Shown piece after piece: positions 26,256-33,806 of a stretch of DNA of 64,000 bases. Position 1 is the stretch's first letter. Each line of letters begins with the position of its first letter. This DNA comes from Paraburkholderia aspalathi. GTDB taxonomy: Bacteria > Pseudomonadota > Gammaproteobacteria > Burkholderiales > Burkholderiaceae. A program made the position numbers and the translations under genes. The stretch lies in NCBI RefSeq assembly GCF_900116445.1, contig NZ_FPBH01000009.1:1-64000 (forward strand). Direction: 5' to 3'. The notes beneath the pieces were generated by a model. The model was not told the DNA's origin and made no database searches. It was given only the letters and a program-made list of their open reading frames with translations.

Positions 26256-27203
26256 TCAGTCCCGGGTATGGCTGGATCCAATCCATCGGGCTCCCTTCCA
26301 CTCACCGCCACAAGCGATGTCTTTCACGCAGTTCTGCAACACGCTGGTGGCACATCGAACGGCAGTGGAAGACCTTCTCGTCGTGGGCATGGCCAGGTAA
26401 ATGCGCCTGAGAAAAGCCTCCCCATCGATACGCGCCGCGCTGAACATGCCGCGTTCGATATCCTGCTGAACGGCAACACGAGGCATCACACTCGCACCGT
26501 ATCCCTGCGCGACTAGCGCCTTCTGAACACTCAAGGCATTGGTCTCGGCAGCCAGGGTGATCCTGACGCCGGCGACAGCGCAAGCATGCTCGACCAGACT
26601 CCGTAACCGATGCGGCGCACTCGGCAAAACTAGCGGCGATTCTCCAAGTGCCGCAACAGAAACGGGATAGTCGTCGCCCAGACCCATCGACGCCAGCCCG
26701 ACAAGGCTCAACGACTCTTCGACCAAAGGCTGAATATCAAGAGCAGGCGAAGCCGTGGGGTCGTATAACAGCGCTGCATCGATCTCGCCACTCTCGAGCC
26801 AGCGCAGCAAATGATCGGTATAGCCGACAGACAGCGAGACTCGTATCCGCGGAAACGCGCGTTGCAAGGCACCCACCAGCGGTGCAGTCAGCAACTCGCA
26901 GCTGCTGGGCAGCAAACCTAAACTCACCGCGCCGGACACGAGCCCGGGCGTCGGCCGGATTTCCTGCTGGGCGGTCTCCAACTCACGCAATGCCCGCCGC
27001 GCGCGATCGAGCAGGATCAATCCGGCGTCCGTCAACTGCATGCCGCGACGATCGCGTTCGAACAACGGCGCGCCAACGTCGTCCTCCAACAGCTTCAATT
27101 GCCGCGATACCGCCGGTTGCACGATGTGCAGCAACTCGGCCGCGCGCGTCGCGCTTCCCGTGTCGGCGATCGCAAGGAAAGTGCGGATCTGGCGAATGTC
27201 CAT
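26256..27203 (-). CDS. LysR-family transcriptional regulator
   Basis: The 315-residue regulator has the HTH at residues 1-60 (IRTFLAIADTGSATRAAELL, VSRQLKLLEDDVG) and an effector domain of the CbbR/NAC-like type. It is divergent from the aldehyde dehydrogenase gene at 27392, and palindromes fitting a LysR site lie in the 188-base gap. It may also control the RraA-FAH-ALDH module on its other side. The inducer is unknown. Confidence 0.9.
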   Translation of the reverse strand: MDIRQIRTFLAIADTGSATRAAELLHIVQPAVSRQLKLLEDDVGAPLFERDRRGMQLTDAGLILLDRARRALRELETAQQEIRPTPGLVSGAVSLGLLPSSCELLTAPLVGALQRAFPRIRVSLSVGYTDHLLRWLESGEIDAALLYDPTASPALDIQPLVEESLSLVGLASMGLGDDYPVSVAALGESPLVLPSAPHRLRSLVEHACAVAGVRITLAAETNALSVQKALVAQGYGASVMPRVAVQQDIERGMFSAARIDGEAFLRRIYLAMPTTRRSSTAVRCATSVLQNCVKDIACGGEWKGARWIGSSHTRD

Positions 27204-27247
27204 AGCAAGTCCGGTAGTTCAAACACACGCTGAACGCAAACGAAAAG

Positions 27248-27312
27248 CACGCATGTCAGTGCGTGATACGGCGATCAGTTTTTGTCATTCGACAGCGAAT
27301 TGCACGCAATTC
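27248..27312. promoter_or_regulatory. LysR operator candidates: two palindromes in the divergent gap
   Basis: GAATTGC-AC-GCAATTC (27297-27312) is a perfect 7+7 inverted repeat containing ATTGC-N2-GCAAT, which fits the T-N11-A pattern of LysR sites. A second inverted repeat, CACGCA-N6-TGCGTG (27248-27265), lies 31 bases closer to the LysR gene. Both are in the intergenic region between the LysR gene and the divergent aldehyde dehydrogenase gene, the usual position of the recognition and activation sites. Confidence 0.55.
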
Positions 27313-27391
27313 TAAGATGACTCCCTGCCATAACACCATCGCGTTCAGCCGAGCGTTTACGCGAATGCTGCGCATATCGGAGACAAGCCAC

Positions 27392-28822
27392 ATGACAGTG
27401 AAGCCCAACCTTATCGGCGGGGAATGGTGCGAAGGATCGAGTTTGATCGAGAGCATCAATCCGTCGGATACACGTGAAAGCATCGGGCATTACGCGCTCG
27501 CGGATGCGGCGCAAATGCGTGAAGCAGTCGCGGCCGCGCGCGCGGCACAACCCGCCTGGAGCGCCACGACGACTCAGGTGCGCAGCGACCTTCTGCTGAA
27601 GACGTCGATCGAACTCGCGGCCCGCAAGGAGGAGATCGGCGAGCTGGTCTCGCGTGAAGCAGGCAAGACGCGCGCGGAAGGCATCGGCGAAGTATTGCGC
27701 GCCAGTCAGATCTTTCAGTTCTTTGCCGGAGAAGCCGTGCGTTACGGCGGCGAGAACCTGCCGTCGGTGCGTCCCAACATCAATGTCCAGATCAGCCGCG
27801 AACCGGTCGGTGTCGTCGCGTTGATCACACCGTGGAATTTTCCCATTGCAATTGCCGCGTGGAAACTCGCGCCGGCGCTCGCATTTGGCAACACCGCCGT
27901 GCTCAAGCCCTCGGAAGAAACGCCGGGCGTGGCGTGGGAACTGTTTCGCGTGCTGGAGCGCAATGGCCTGCCGGCTGGCGTCGCGAATCTGCTCAACGGA
28001 CGCGGTGCGGATGCCGGTGAGGCGCTTGTCGAAGGTGTCGACGCGCTGAGTTTTACCGGCAGCGTACGTACCGGCCGGCGTCTCGCGCAAAGCGCGATCG
28101 CCAACATGGTGCGGGTCCAGCTGGAAATGGGCGGCAAGAATCCGCTCGTCGTTCTTGACGATGCCGACCTGGGTGTCGCCGTGGAATGTGCGCTGAACGG
28201 CTCTTTCTTTTCTGCGGGACAACGTTGCACCGCATCGAGCCGTCTGATCGTGACCGATGCGATCCACGACCGTTTCGTCGATGCATTGCGCACCCGCATG
28301 CGCTCGCTGAAGATTGGCCACGCGCTGACGGCCGGCACGGACATCGGCCCGCTCATCAATCAGCGCCAGCTGGACATGGTGCAAGGCTATATCCAGACCG
28401 GGCGTGACGAAGGCGCGGAGCTGGTCGAAGGCGGCCAGTTGTTGCAGGCCGGTACGCCCGGCTTCTTCATGCAGCCCGCGCTGATGACTGCCACGTCGAA
28501 CAGCATGCGCATCAACCGGGAGGAAGTGTTCGGCCCGTTCGCGACGGTCATCCGCGCGTCCGGTTACGACGAAGCACTGGCGCTCGCCAACGACACCGAA
28601 TACGGCCTCTCGGCGGGCATCTGCACGACCTCGCACAAGTACGCGAGCCACTTCCGCCAGCACGTCAGAAGCGGTCTCGCGATGATCAACCTGCCGACTG
28701 CAGGCCTCGACTATCACGTGCCGTTCGGCGGCGCCAGGGCGTCGAGCTACGGTCAGCGTGAGCAGGGTACTTACGCGGTGGATTTCTACACGAACAGCAA
28801 AACGGCCTACGTCGGTTACTGA
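27392..28822 (+). CDS. Aldehyde dehydrogenase (succinate-semialdehyde/vanillin type)
   Basis: The 476-residue enzyme has ITPWNFPIAI, LEMGGKNPLVVL (catalytic Glu), FFSAGQRCTASSRL (catalytic Cys) and EEVFGPFATV. This is the classical NAD(P)-dependent ALDH layout of the succinate/glutarate semialdehyde, vanillin and 2,5-dioxovalerate group. The ATG at 27392 follows CGGAGACAAGCCAC; the longer ORF from 27263 would run through the palindromic operator. It is the first gene after the LysR divergent promoter and precedes the HIBADH-like gene. Confidence 0.88.
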   Translation: MTVKPNLIGGEWCEGSSLIESINPSDTRESIGHYALADAAQMREAVAAARAAQPAWSATTTQVRSDLLLKTSIELAARKEEIGELVSREAGKTRAEGIGEVLRASQIFQFFAGEAVRYGGENLPSVRPNINVQISREPVGVVALITPWNFPIAIAAWKLAPALAFGNTAVLKPSEETPGVAWELFRVLERNGLPAGVANLLNGRGADAGEALVEGVDALSFTGSVRTGRRLAQSAIANMVRVQLEMGGKNPLVVLDDADLGVAVECALNGSFFSAGQRCTASSRLIVTDAIHDRFVDALRTRMRSLKIGHALTAGTDIGPLINQRQLDMVQGYIQTGRDEGAELVEGGQLLQAGTPGFFMQPALMTATSNSMRINREEVFGPFATVIRASGYDEALALANDTEYGLSAGICTTSHKYASHFRQHVRSGLAMINLPTAGLDYHVPFGGARASSYGQREQGTYAVDFYTNSKTAYVGY

Positions 28823-28870
28823 ACCGGCCGGCCCTCTCTGATAACGCTGGACGACGACAGGACCTGAGTG

Positions 28871-29785
28871 ATGGAAAAGATCGGATTTATCGGCCTCGGC
28901 CGCATGGGCAAGCCGATGGCGGCCAATCTGCGCAAGAATGGCTTTGAGCTGGTCGTGATGGATTTGAACCGCGCGGCCGTCGCGGAACTGGTGGAACTGG
29001 GTGCGCGTGCCGGCGAAAGCGTTGCGCAGATCGCGCGCGATTGTTCGATTGTCGTGACGATGCTGCCGAGTTCGGTGGAAGTGGAGCAGGTTGCGCTGGG
29101 CGCTGATGGCATCTTCGCCAACGCCGCGCGCGGCAGTGTGCTGCTCGATATGAGCACGATCGATCCGCTCGCCACTGACCGGCTGGAAGCGCGAGCGCGC
29201 GAACATGGTCTCTCGGTAGTGGACGCACCGGTTGGCCGTCTCGCCGAGCATGCGGACCGTGGGGAATCGCTCTTCATGGTAGGAGCGAGCGACGCGGATT
29301 TCGCCCGCGTCAAACCCTTGCTCGACGCGATGGGCACGACCGTCTATCACTGCGGGGCCGTCGGCACCGGTGGCCGCACCAAGCTGGTCAACAACTATGT
29401 CGCCGTCACGCTGTGTCAGGTGAATGCGGAGGCGCTTGCGCTGTCGCAGCGCTTCGGCCTCGACATCACGAAGACCTTGCAGGTGCTCTATGGCACCTCG
29501 GCGAGCAATGGCCAACTGCGGATGAACTTCCCGAACAAGGTGCTCGCGGGCGATACCACGCCGGGCTTCACGATCGATCTCGCGCACAAGGACATGGCGC
29601 TGGTACTCGGCGCCGCACACGCAGCGAAGGTGCCGATGCCGGTGGCGGCCGCCGTGTTCGAGTCGTTCAGTCTCGCACGGGCCAGCGAGTATGGCCGCAT
29701 CGACTTTTCCGGCATTGCCGACACGATCTGCGATCTGGCGAAGATCGACAGGGCACGCGTGCCGAAGGGCTGGACCGCTTCCTGA
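28871..29785 (+). CDS. 3-Hydroxyisobutyrate dehydrogenase-like NAD(P) oxidoreductase
   Basis: The 304-residue beta-hydroxyacid dehydrogenase has the N-terminal Rossmann motif GFIGLGRMGKPMA, the substrate-loop DAPVGR (the usual form is DAPVSGG), and the catalytic-lysine segment GRTKLVNN. It should oxidise a 3-hydroxy acid to a semialdehyde, which fits the preceding aldehyde dehydrogenase. The ATG at 28871 has AGGA 8 bases upstream. It ends the LysR-controlled unit; the 175-base gap that follows holds the promoter of the dioxygenase. Confidence 0.85.
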   Translation: MEKIGFIGLGRMGKPMAANLRKNGFELVVMDLNRAAVAELVELGARAGESVAQIARDCSIVVTMLPSSVEVEQVALGADGIFANAARGSVLLDMSTIDPLATDRLEARAREHGLSVVDAPVGRLAEHADRGESLFMVGASDADFARVKPLLDAMGTTVYHCGAVGTGGRTKLVNNYVAVTLCQVNAEALALSQRFGLDITKTLQVLYGTSASNGQLRMNFPNKVLAGDTTPGFTIDLAHKDMALVLGAAHAAKVPMPVAAAVFESFSLARASEYGRIDFSGIADTICDLAKIDRARVPKGWTAS

Positions 29786-29887
29786 ACATAAAGACATCGC
29801 TTGCAGACTCATGACGAAGACCGGGCGCGACCAGGTATGAACGTGCCCGCGTCGCACCCGTAGGGGATTATCCGGATCAAAAACTCA

Positions 29888-29930
29888 AAATATGTACACA
29901 GATAGTAAAAGTGTTTATATTAACAACTTA
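29888..29930. promoter_or_regulatory. AT-rich promoter/operator of the dioxygenase genes
   Basis: The stretch between the HIBADH-like gene and the dioxygenase alpha gene is strongly AT-rich against a GC-rich surround. It contains TGTTTATAT (29912-29920), a variant of the TGTTYA word seen in other gaps here, and GTACAC...AAAAGTGT, a spaced inverted-repeat-like arrangement also found upstream of the SDR at 32905. It lies about 30-75 bases before the start codon, so it likely contains the promoter and an operator. Confidence 0.5.
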
Positions 29931-29961
29931 ACCCCGCGAAGGGTAAGTCAAGGAGACAAGC

Positions 29962-31353
29962 ATGTTGACGCAGACCAGTCCCACACTGGCGGACGGCACC
30001 AAGGTCGCTGATCTGGTGAACGTCGAAACGCGAGAGGTGCAGATGCGCGCTCTCTCGGACCCCGAACTGTATGAGTTGGAGATGGAGCGGATTTTCGGCA
30101 AGACGTGGCTGCTGCTTGGCCATGAAAGCGAAATTCCGAACTCCGGCGACTTCATGGTCCGCGACATGGGGTCGGACTCGGTGCTGGTCACGCGCGACAA
30201 GAGCGGCGAGATTCACGTCATGCTGAACGTGTGCTCGCACCGCGGCATGCGTGTTTCCACGCTAGACGCCGGCAACACGCAGATCCACACCTGCATTTAC
30301 CACGGCTGGGCGTTTCGTCCGAACGGTCAGTTCCTCGGCGCGCCTGTCGAGAAGGAATGCATGCATGGCAAGATTCGCAGCAAAGACGAGCTATCGCTGA
30401 AAAAGGCGCGGATGACGCTGTACGGCGGTCTGATCTTCGCAACCTGGAATCTGAACGGCCCGTCGTTCGAGGAATTCCTTGGCGATGCGAAGTGGTATTA
30501 CGACATGCTGTTCAAACGCAGCGACAGGGGCATCGAAGTGCTCGGGCCGCCGCAGCGCTTCATCGTGCGCGCCAACTGGAAGACGGCCGGCGAACAGTCG
30601 TCGGGCGACGGTTATCACACGCTGACCTTGCACCGCTGGCTCGGCGAAGTGGGTGCGTATTCGAAGAAAGACGAAAAGGGCGGCGATCTGAGCCCGGAGA
30701 TGTACGGCGTCGAAATCAGCTCGCCGCGCGGGCACGCGCTGCGCTGCATCGACCTCGGCCGCAAGATTCGCCGTCTGACCGGACTCGACCCGGATCAGCT
30801 GACGGTCGAACAGAAGCTCGAGGTGCTGCCGCCCGCGGGCATGACAAAGGAAATGGTCAGCCAGCTCAAGCGCAATCTGAACGAAGGCCAATTGCAGGTG
30901 CAGACCTCGATGCCGCCGCAAGTGGGCGGCATGTTCCCTAACGTGCTGTTCGGCTTCCTCTATATTCCCCAGGCCGATGGCTCGGTGATCGGCTCGATCA
31001 CGCTGCACGCCTATATTCCGCGCGGACCGGACAAGCTCGAGTTCGTCAACTGGGTCTTCGCGGAAAAGGACTGTCCGCCCGAGGTGCGCGAGCAGATGCT
31101 CAAGCAGACCATCCAGTTGTTCGGCACGTCGGGCATGGTCGAGCAGGACGACTCCGACACATGGCCGCATATGACGCTCGCCGCTAAGGGCGCGCAGGGC
31201 AAAAAGCAGACGCTCAAGTATCAGGCGATCTACGAAACCGGCGCACCGGCAGGCTGGCCAGGTCCGGGCATTGTCAACGAAGGCTTCACGAAGGACGACA
31301 CGCAATGGCACTGGTGGCTGCACTGGCGCGAACTGATGACCTCGGAAAGTTGA
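29962..31353 (+). CDS. ditA1: Ring-hydroxylating dioxygenase alpha subunit (diterpenoid dioxygenase)
   Basis: The 463-residue alpha subunit has an intact Rieske motif (CSHRG then CIYHGW) and an intact mononuclear-iron site in the D-x-x-H-x4-H form (SSGDGYHTLTLH). It should dihydroxylate an aromatic ring. With the beta subunit directly downstream and the rest of the cluster it best fits DitA1, the oxygenase acting on 7-oxodehydroabietate. It begins at 29962 after AAGGAGACAAGC. No reductase or ferredoxin lies next to it; the ferredoxin is at 61112, a separation also known in dit clusters. Confidence 0.85.
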   Translation: MLTQTSPTLADGTKVADLVNVETREVQMRALSDPELYELEMERIFGKTWLLLGHESEIPNSGDFMVRDMGSDSVLVTRDKSGEIHVMLNVCSHRGMRVSTLDAGNTQIHTCIYHGWAFRPNGQFLGAPVEKECMHGKIRSKDELSLKKARMTLYGGLIFATWNLNGPSFEEFLGDAKWYYDMLFKRSDRGIEVLGPPQRFIVRANWKTAGEQSSGDGYHTLTLHRWLGEVGAYSKKDEKGGDLSPEMYGVEISSPRGHALRCIDLGRKIRRLTGLDPDQLTVEQKLEVLPPAGMTKEMVSQLKRNLNEGQLQVQTSMPPQVGGMFPNVLFGFLYIPQADGSVIGSITLHAYIPRGPDKLEFVNWVFAEKDCPPEVREQMLKQTIQLFGTSGMVEQDDSDTWPHMTLAAKGAQGKKQTLKYQAIYETGAPAGWPGPGIVNEGFTKDDTQWHWWLHWRELMTSES

Positions 31354-31393
31354 GCGCCGCGCGCCAATCAAAGCCACTCAAGGAGACAGTGTG

Positions 31394-31960
31394 ATGAGCG
31401 AAGTAAAAGAAGCCGTGCAACAGGCCGCGACGCCGCAACGTGCACGTGTGCCGCTGGGTTCAGCGGTATATAACGCGGTGGTCGAGTTCCTGTACGACGA
31501 GGCGGTGCTGCTCGACGAGATTCGCCTGGAAGAATGGGGCGCGACGCTCGCCACCGATCTCGTCTACGCGGCGCCGCTGCGGCAAACACGGCCGTATGCG
31601 CAGCATGAGTCGTCAGTCATCCGCACGATGCAGCACTATCACGACAACTATCGCTCGATCATGGGCCGGATCATGCGCCTCACGGGCACCAAGAGCGCGT
31701 GGGCGGAAGACCCGCCGTCGCGCACGCACCGGCTCGTGACTAACGTGCTGGTGTACGAAGGCGAGTCGGCCGGCGAATACGTGGTGCGCAGCAATCTGCT
31801 GGTGACGCGCAGCCGTTTCAACTTTGACGATCTGGATCTGATCAGCGGCGAGCGCCATGACGTGCTGCGCCGCAGCGGCGAAACGTTCAAGCTGGCGCGC
31901 CGCGAGATCATTCTCGATCAGGCGGTACTCGGCACGCCGAATCTGGCGATCTTTCTTTAG
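31394..31960 (+). CDS. ditA2: Ring-hydroxylating dioxygenase beta subunit
   Basis: The 188-residue protein has the NTF2-like fold of dioxygenase beta subunits, recognisable from EFLYDEAVLLDEIRLEEWG near the N-terminus, TRLVTNVLVYEG-type strands in the middle, and RREIILDQAVLGTPNLAIFL at the end. It is structural and assembles with the alpha subunit as an alpha3beta3 hexamer in known members. It follows the alpha gene by 40 bases, with AAGGAGACAGTGTG before the ATG at 31394. A strong terminator follows. Confidence 0.86.
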   Translation: MSEVKEAVQQAATPQRARVPLGSAVYNAVVEFLYDEAVLLDEIRLEEWGATLATDLVYAAPLRQTRPYAQHESSVIRTMQHYHDNYRSIMGRIMRLTGTKSAWAEDPPSRTHRLVTNVLVYEGESAGEYVVRSNLLVTRSRFNFDDLDLISGERHDVLRRSGETFKLARREIILDQAVLGTPNLAIFL

Positions 31961-31999
31961 GCGTTACCGTTTCTCGAGGCTTCGCGAGCCAAGGAAGTT

Positions 32000-32025
32000 G
32001 CCCCCTGTTTCTGGGGGCTTTTTTT
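32000..32025 (+). terminator. Rho-independent terminator after the dioxygenase genes
   Basis: GCCCCC (32000-32005) pairs with GGGGGC (32013-32018) across a 7-base loop and is followed by seven T residues (32019-32025). It ends the dioxygenase transcript 40 bases after the beta-subunit stop and just before the convergent DUF2889 gene. Confidence 0.85.
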
Positions 32026-32043
32026 ATGGCGGGGCCTGGTGGC

Positions 32044-32778
32044 TTATTCGGCGAAGGCCAGCCATGCCAGGTCGTCGGCGCACAGGGCGGCGGGGCGCGT
32101 GGCAAAGTCCAGGGTCGAACCCACGATGCGAATCGCCTGTTCGGCTCGCACGGGCTGCTGGGCAAAGCAGTTGCCGTTAGGACGTGCGTGTACTTGTGCG
32201 TCGAGATTCATGCCACGTCCTTTGGCGATGCCGGTCGCGCGTCTGAGAACCAGCGCCGCTTCGGCCTCCTCGCCTGGCAGCGTAGTCAGCGCCCAGCGCG
32301 CCATGCCGTGATACAGATCGATGCCCGCATACGGTGGCGGTCCCTGAATCACCGTGCCCACAACATTCCATTCCAGCATGGGGACGCCATCGCGTGCGAG
32401 CACCGGGTGCGTGCGATCCTCCACGCGCGTCGGCACTTCGACGTCGTATTGACGCCGCACGGTACCGCGCGCTGCCGCGGCGATCGCTAATCCGGCGAGT
32501 TCGAATAGATGAGTGCATTGCTCGCTGGCATCCGCCACGCGTGTGACTTCGTGGGCTGTTTGCGTCAATGTCATGCCGACCAGCGCCTGCAATTGCCCGG
32601 CGGCTTGCGCACACAGCGTATAGGGCCGGCGGGGTGACGCGGCGTCAATGCGCGTCGCTTGTCCATGCGCGCTGGCGACTTCGACCCGAAAGTGGTGGAA
32701 GTCGTCTTCGAGTGCCGCGCGCGTGACGCGCTGCGACGTGCCGATGTGGCTGCTGATGACGATGCGGCGCCTGAACAT
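32044..32778 (-). CDS. DUF2889 family protein
   Basis: The 244-residue protein begins MFRRRIVISSHIG and contains the pattern of DUF2889 proteins (DDFHHFRVEV, RRPYTLCAQAAGQLQALVGM, MLEWNVVGTVIQGPPPYAGIDL, MARWALTTLPGEEA). Its activity is unknown; it is often found beside amidohydrolase, P450 and acyl-CoA genes in terpenoid or aromatic clusters. The ATG at 32778 has GAGGG 8-9 bases upstream and removes a 320-residue antisense extension of the ORF. It is divergent from the SDR at 32905. Confidence 0.68.
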   Translation of the reverse strand: MFRRRIVISSHIGTSQRVTRAALEDDFHHFRVEVASAHGQATRIDAASPRRPYTLCAQAAGQLQALVGMTLTQTAHEVTRVADASEQCTHLFELAGLAIAAAARGTVRRQYDVEVPTRVEDRTHPVLARDGVPMLEWNVVGTVIQGPPPYAGIDLYHGMARWALTTLPGEEAEAALVLRRATGIAKGRGMNLDAQVHARPNGNCFAQQPVRAEQAIRIVGSTLDFATRPAALCADDLAWLAFAE

Positions 32779-32842
32779 GAAAGAACCCTCGAAAACAGCG
32801 TAAAAACCCTGACGATGCCCGTTTGCGGGCTGCAAAATACTG

Positions 32843-32890
32843 ACACTTTTATTCTTAAAGTGTACGATATCGCAAATTATGTTCAATAAA
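32843..32890. promoter_or_regulatory. Inverted repeat and TGTTCA site in the DUF2889/SDR divergent gap
   Basis: ACACTTT (32843-32849) and AAAGTGT (32857-32863) form a perfect 7-base inverted repeat with a 7-base spacer. TGTTCAATAAAC follows at 32880-32891, 20 bases before the SDR start. The 126-base gap serves both divergent genes. This resembles an operator of a dimeric repressor; its protein is unknown. Confidence 0.5.
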
Positions 32891-32904
32891 CAAGAGGCGT
32901 CGGC

Positions 32905-33705
32905 ATGGCATTGCTTAAGGAGAGGGTCGGTCTCGTCACGGGCGCCGGCGGCGGCATCGGCCGCGGCGTTGCACGAGCATTCGCGCGAGAAGGCGCGGCC
33001 GTGGTGATTGCCGAGATCGACGAGAAAACCGGCTTGCAGGTCGAGCGCGAAATCAAGGAGATCGGCGGCCGTGCGCTGTTCGTCAAGACCGACGTGACGA
33101 GCAAGGCTTCGATAGAGGCAGCCGTGCAGAGCACCGTCGCGCATTTCGGCAGCATCGACATTCTCGTCAATAACGCCTTTATTCCGACGCCCAACGTCCT
33201 GTTCGAAGACAAGACCGACGAGATGTTGCAGCAGACCCTGACGTCGTCGCTGTGGGCCACCTGGTGGGCCATGCGTGCGGTGATGCCGCATATGCGCGAG
33301 CGCCGCTGGGGCCGCATCGTCAACTTCTATTCGATCGACACCGAGACCGGCGCGTGGCTGCATGCCGATTACAATACCGCCAAGGCGGGCATCGTCGGTC
33401 TGACACGCAGCGCGGCCTCGGAATGGGGGCGCTTCAATATCACGGTGAACGCCATTGCGCCGACGGCGATGGGCGCGACGTTCTTCAAGCTGGCGGAAGA
33501 AAATCCGGGTTTTGCCGAACGTTCGGCCGCGGCGCGTCCGCTCGGCCGCTGCGGCGATCCGGAAGAAGATATTGGGCCGGCTGCGGTGTTCCTGTCTTCG
33601 GAGATGTCGCGCTTCATCACCGGAGAAACACTGCATGTGGATGGCGGTCTGCATCTGCCGGGCTACAACTCGCGGCCGGCCAATGTGCCGGTGCGGGAGT
33701 ACTGA
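32905..33705 (+). CDS. Short-chain dehydrogenase/reductase
   Basis: The 266-residue SDR has VTGAGGGIGRGVA at residues 11-23, VNNAFIP, and a catalytic YNTAKAG (Tyr-x-x-x-Lys), with the serine position in FYSIDTE. The start at 32905 follows AAGAGGCGTCGGC. It stands alone after the divergent promoter and ends in a terminator, so it is likely a single-gene unit. Its substrate is a hydroxy or keto intermediate that cannot be named. Confidence 0.87.
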   Translation: MALLKERVGLVTGAGGGIGRGVARAFAREGAAVVIAEIDEKTGLQVEREIKEIGGRALFVKTDVTSKASIEAAVQSTVAHFGSIDILVNNAFIPTPNVLFEDKTDEMLQQTLTSSLWATWWAMRAVMPHMRERRWGRIVNFYSIDTETGAWLHADYNTAKAGIVGLTRSAASEWGRFNITVNAIAPTAMGATFFKLAEENPGFAERSAAARPLGRCGDPEEDIGPAAVFLSSEMSRFITGETLHVDGGLHLPGYNSRPANVPVREY

Positions 33706-33755
33706 GTGATGTGCCGGACTGGCGGCTGAACCGGACACCGGGTGGCATGTAAAAC

Positions 33756-33778
33756 AAAGGGGCCCCGCGGGTCCCTTT
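33756..33778. terminator. Bidirectional terminator between SDR and CoA-ligase genes
   Basis: AAAGGGGCCC (33756-33765) pairs with GGGTCCCTTT (33769-33778) around a 3-base loop, with one G-T pair. Runs of A on the left and T on the right allow use in both directions. It lies in the 101-base gap between two convergent genes. Confidence 0.75.
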
Positions 33779-33806
33779 ACTGCTGCTCGTTGACAGGTTG
33801 CCCCAG

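Noticed and set aside
27275..29857. 860-codon open frame on the minus strand
   Set aside because: It is antisense to the aldehyde dehydrogenase and HIBADH-like genes, has no family motifs and arises from the high GC content.
32779..33738. Upstream extension of the DUF2889 reading
   Set aside because: It is antisense to the SDR gene and its promoter; DUF2889-like sequence starts at 32778.
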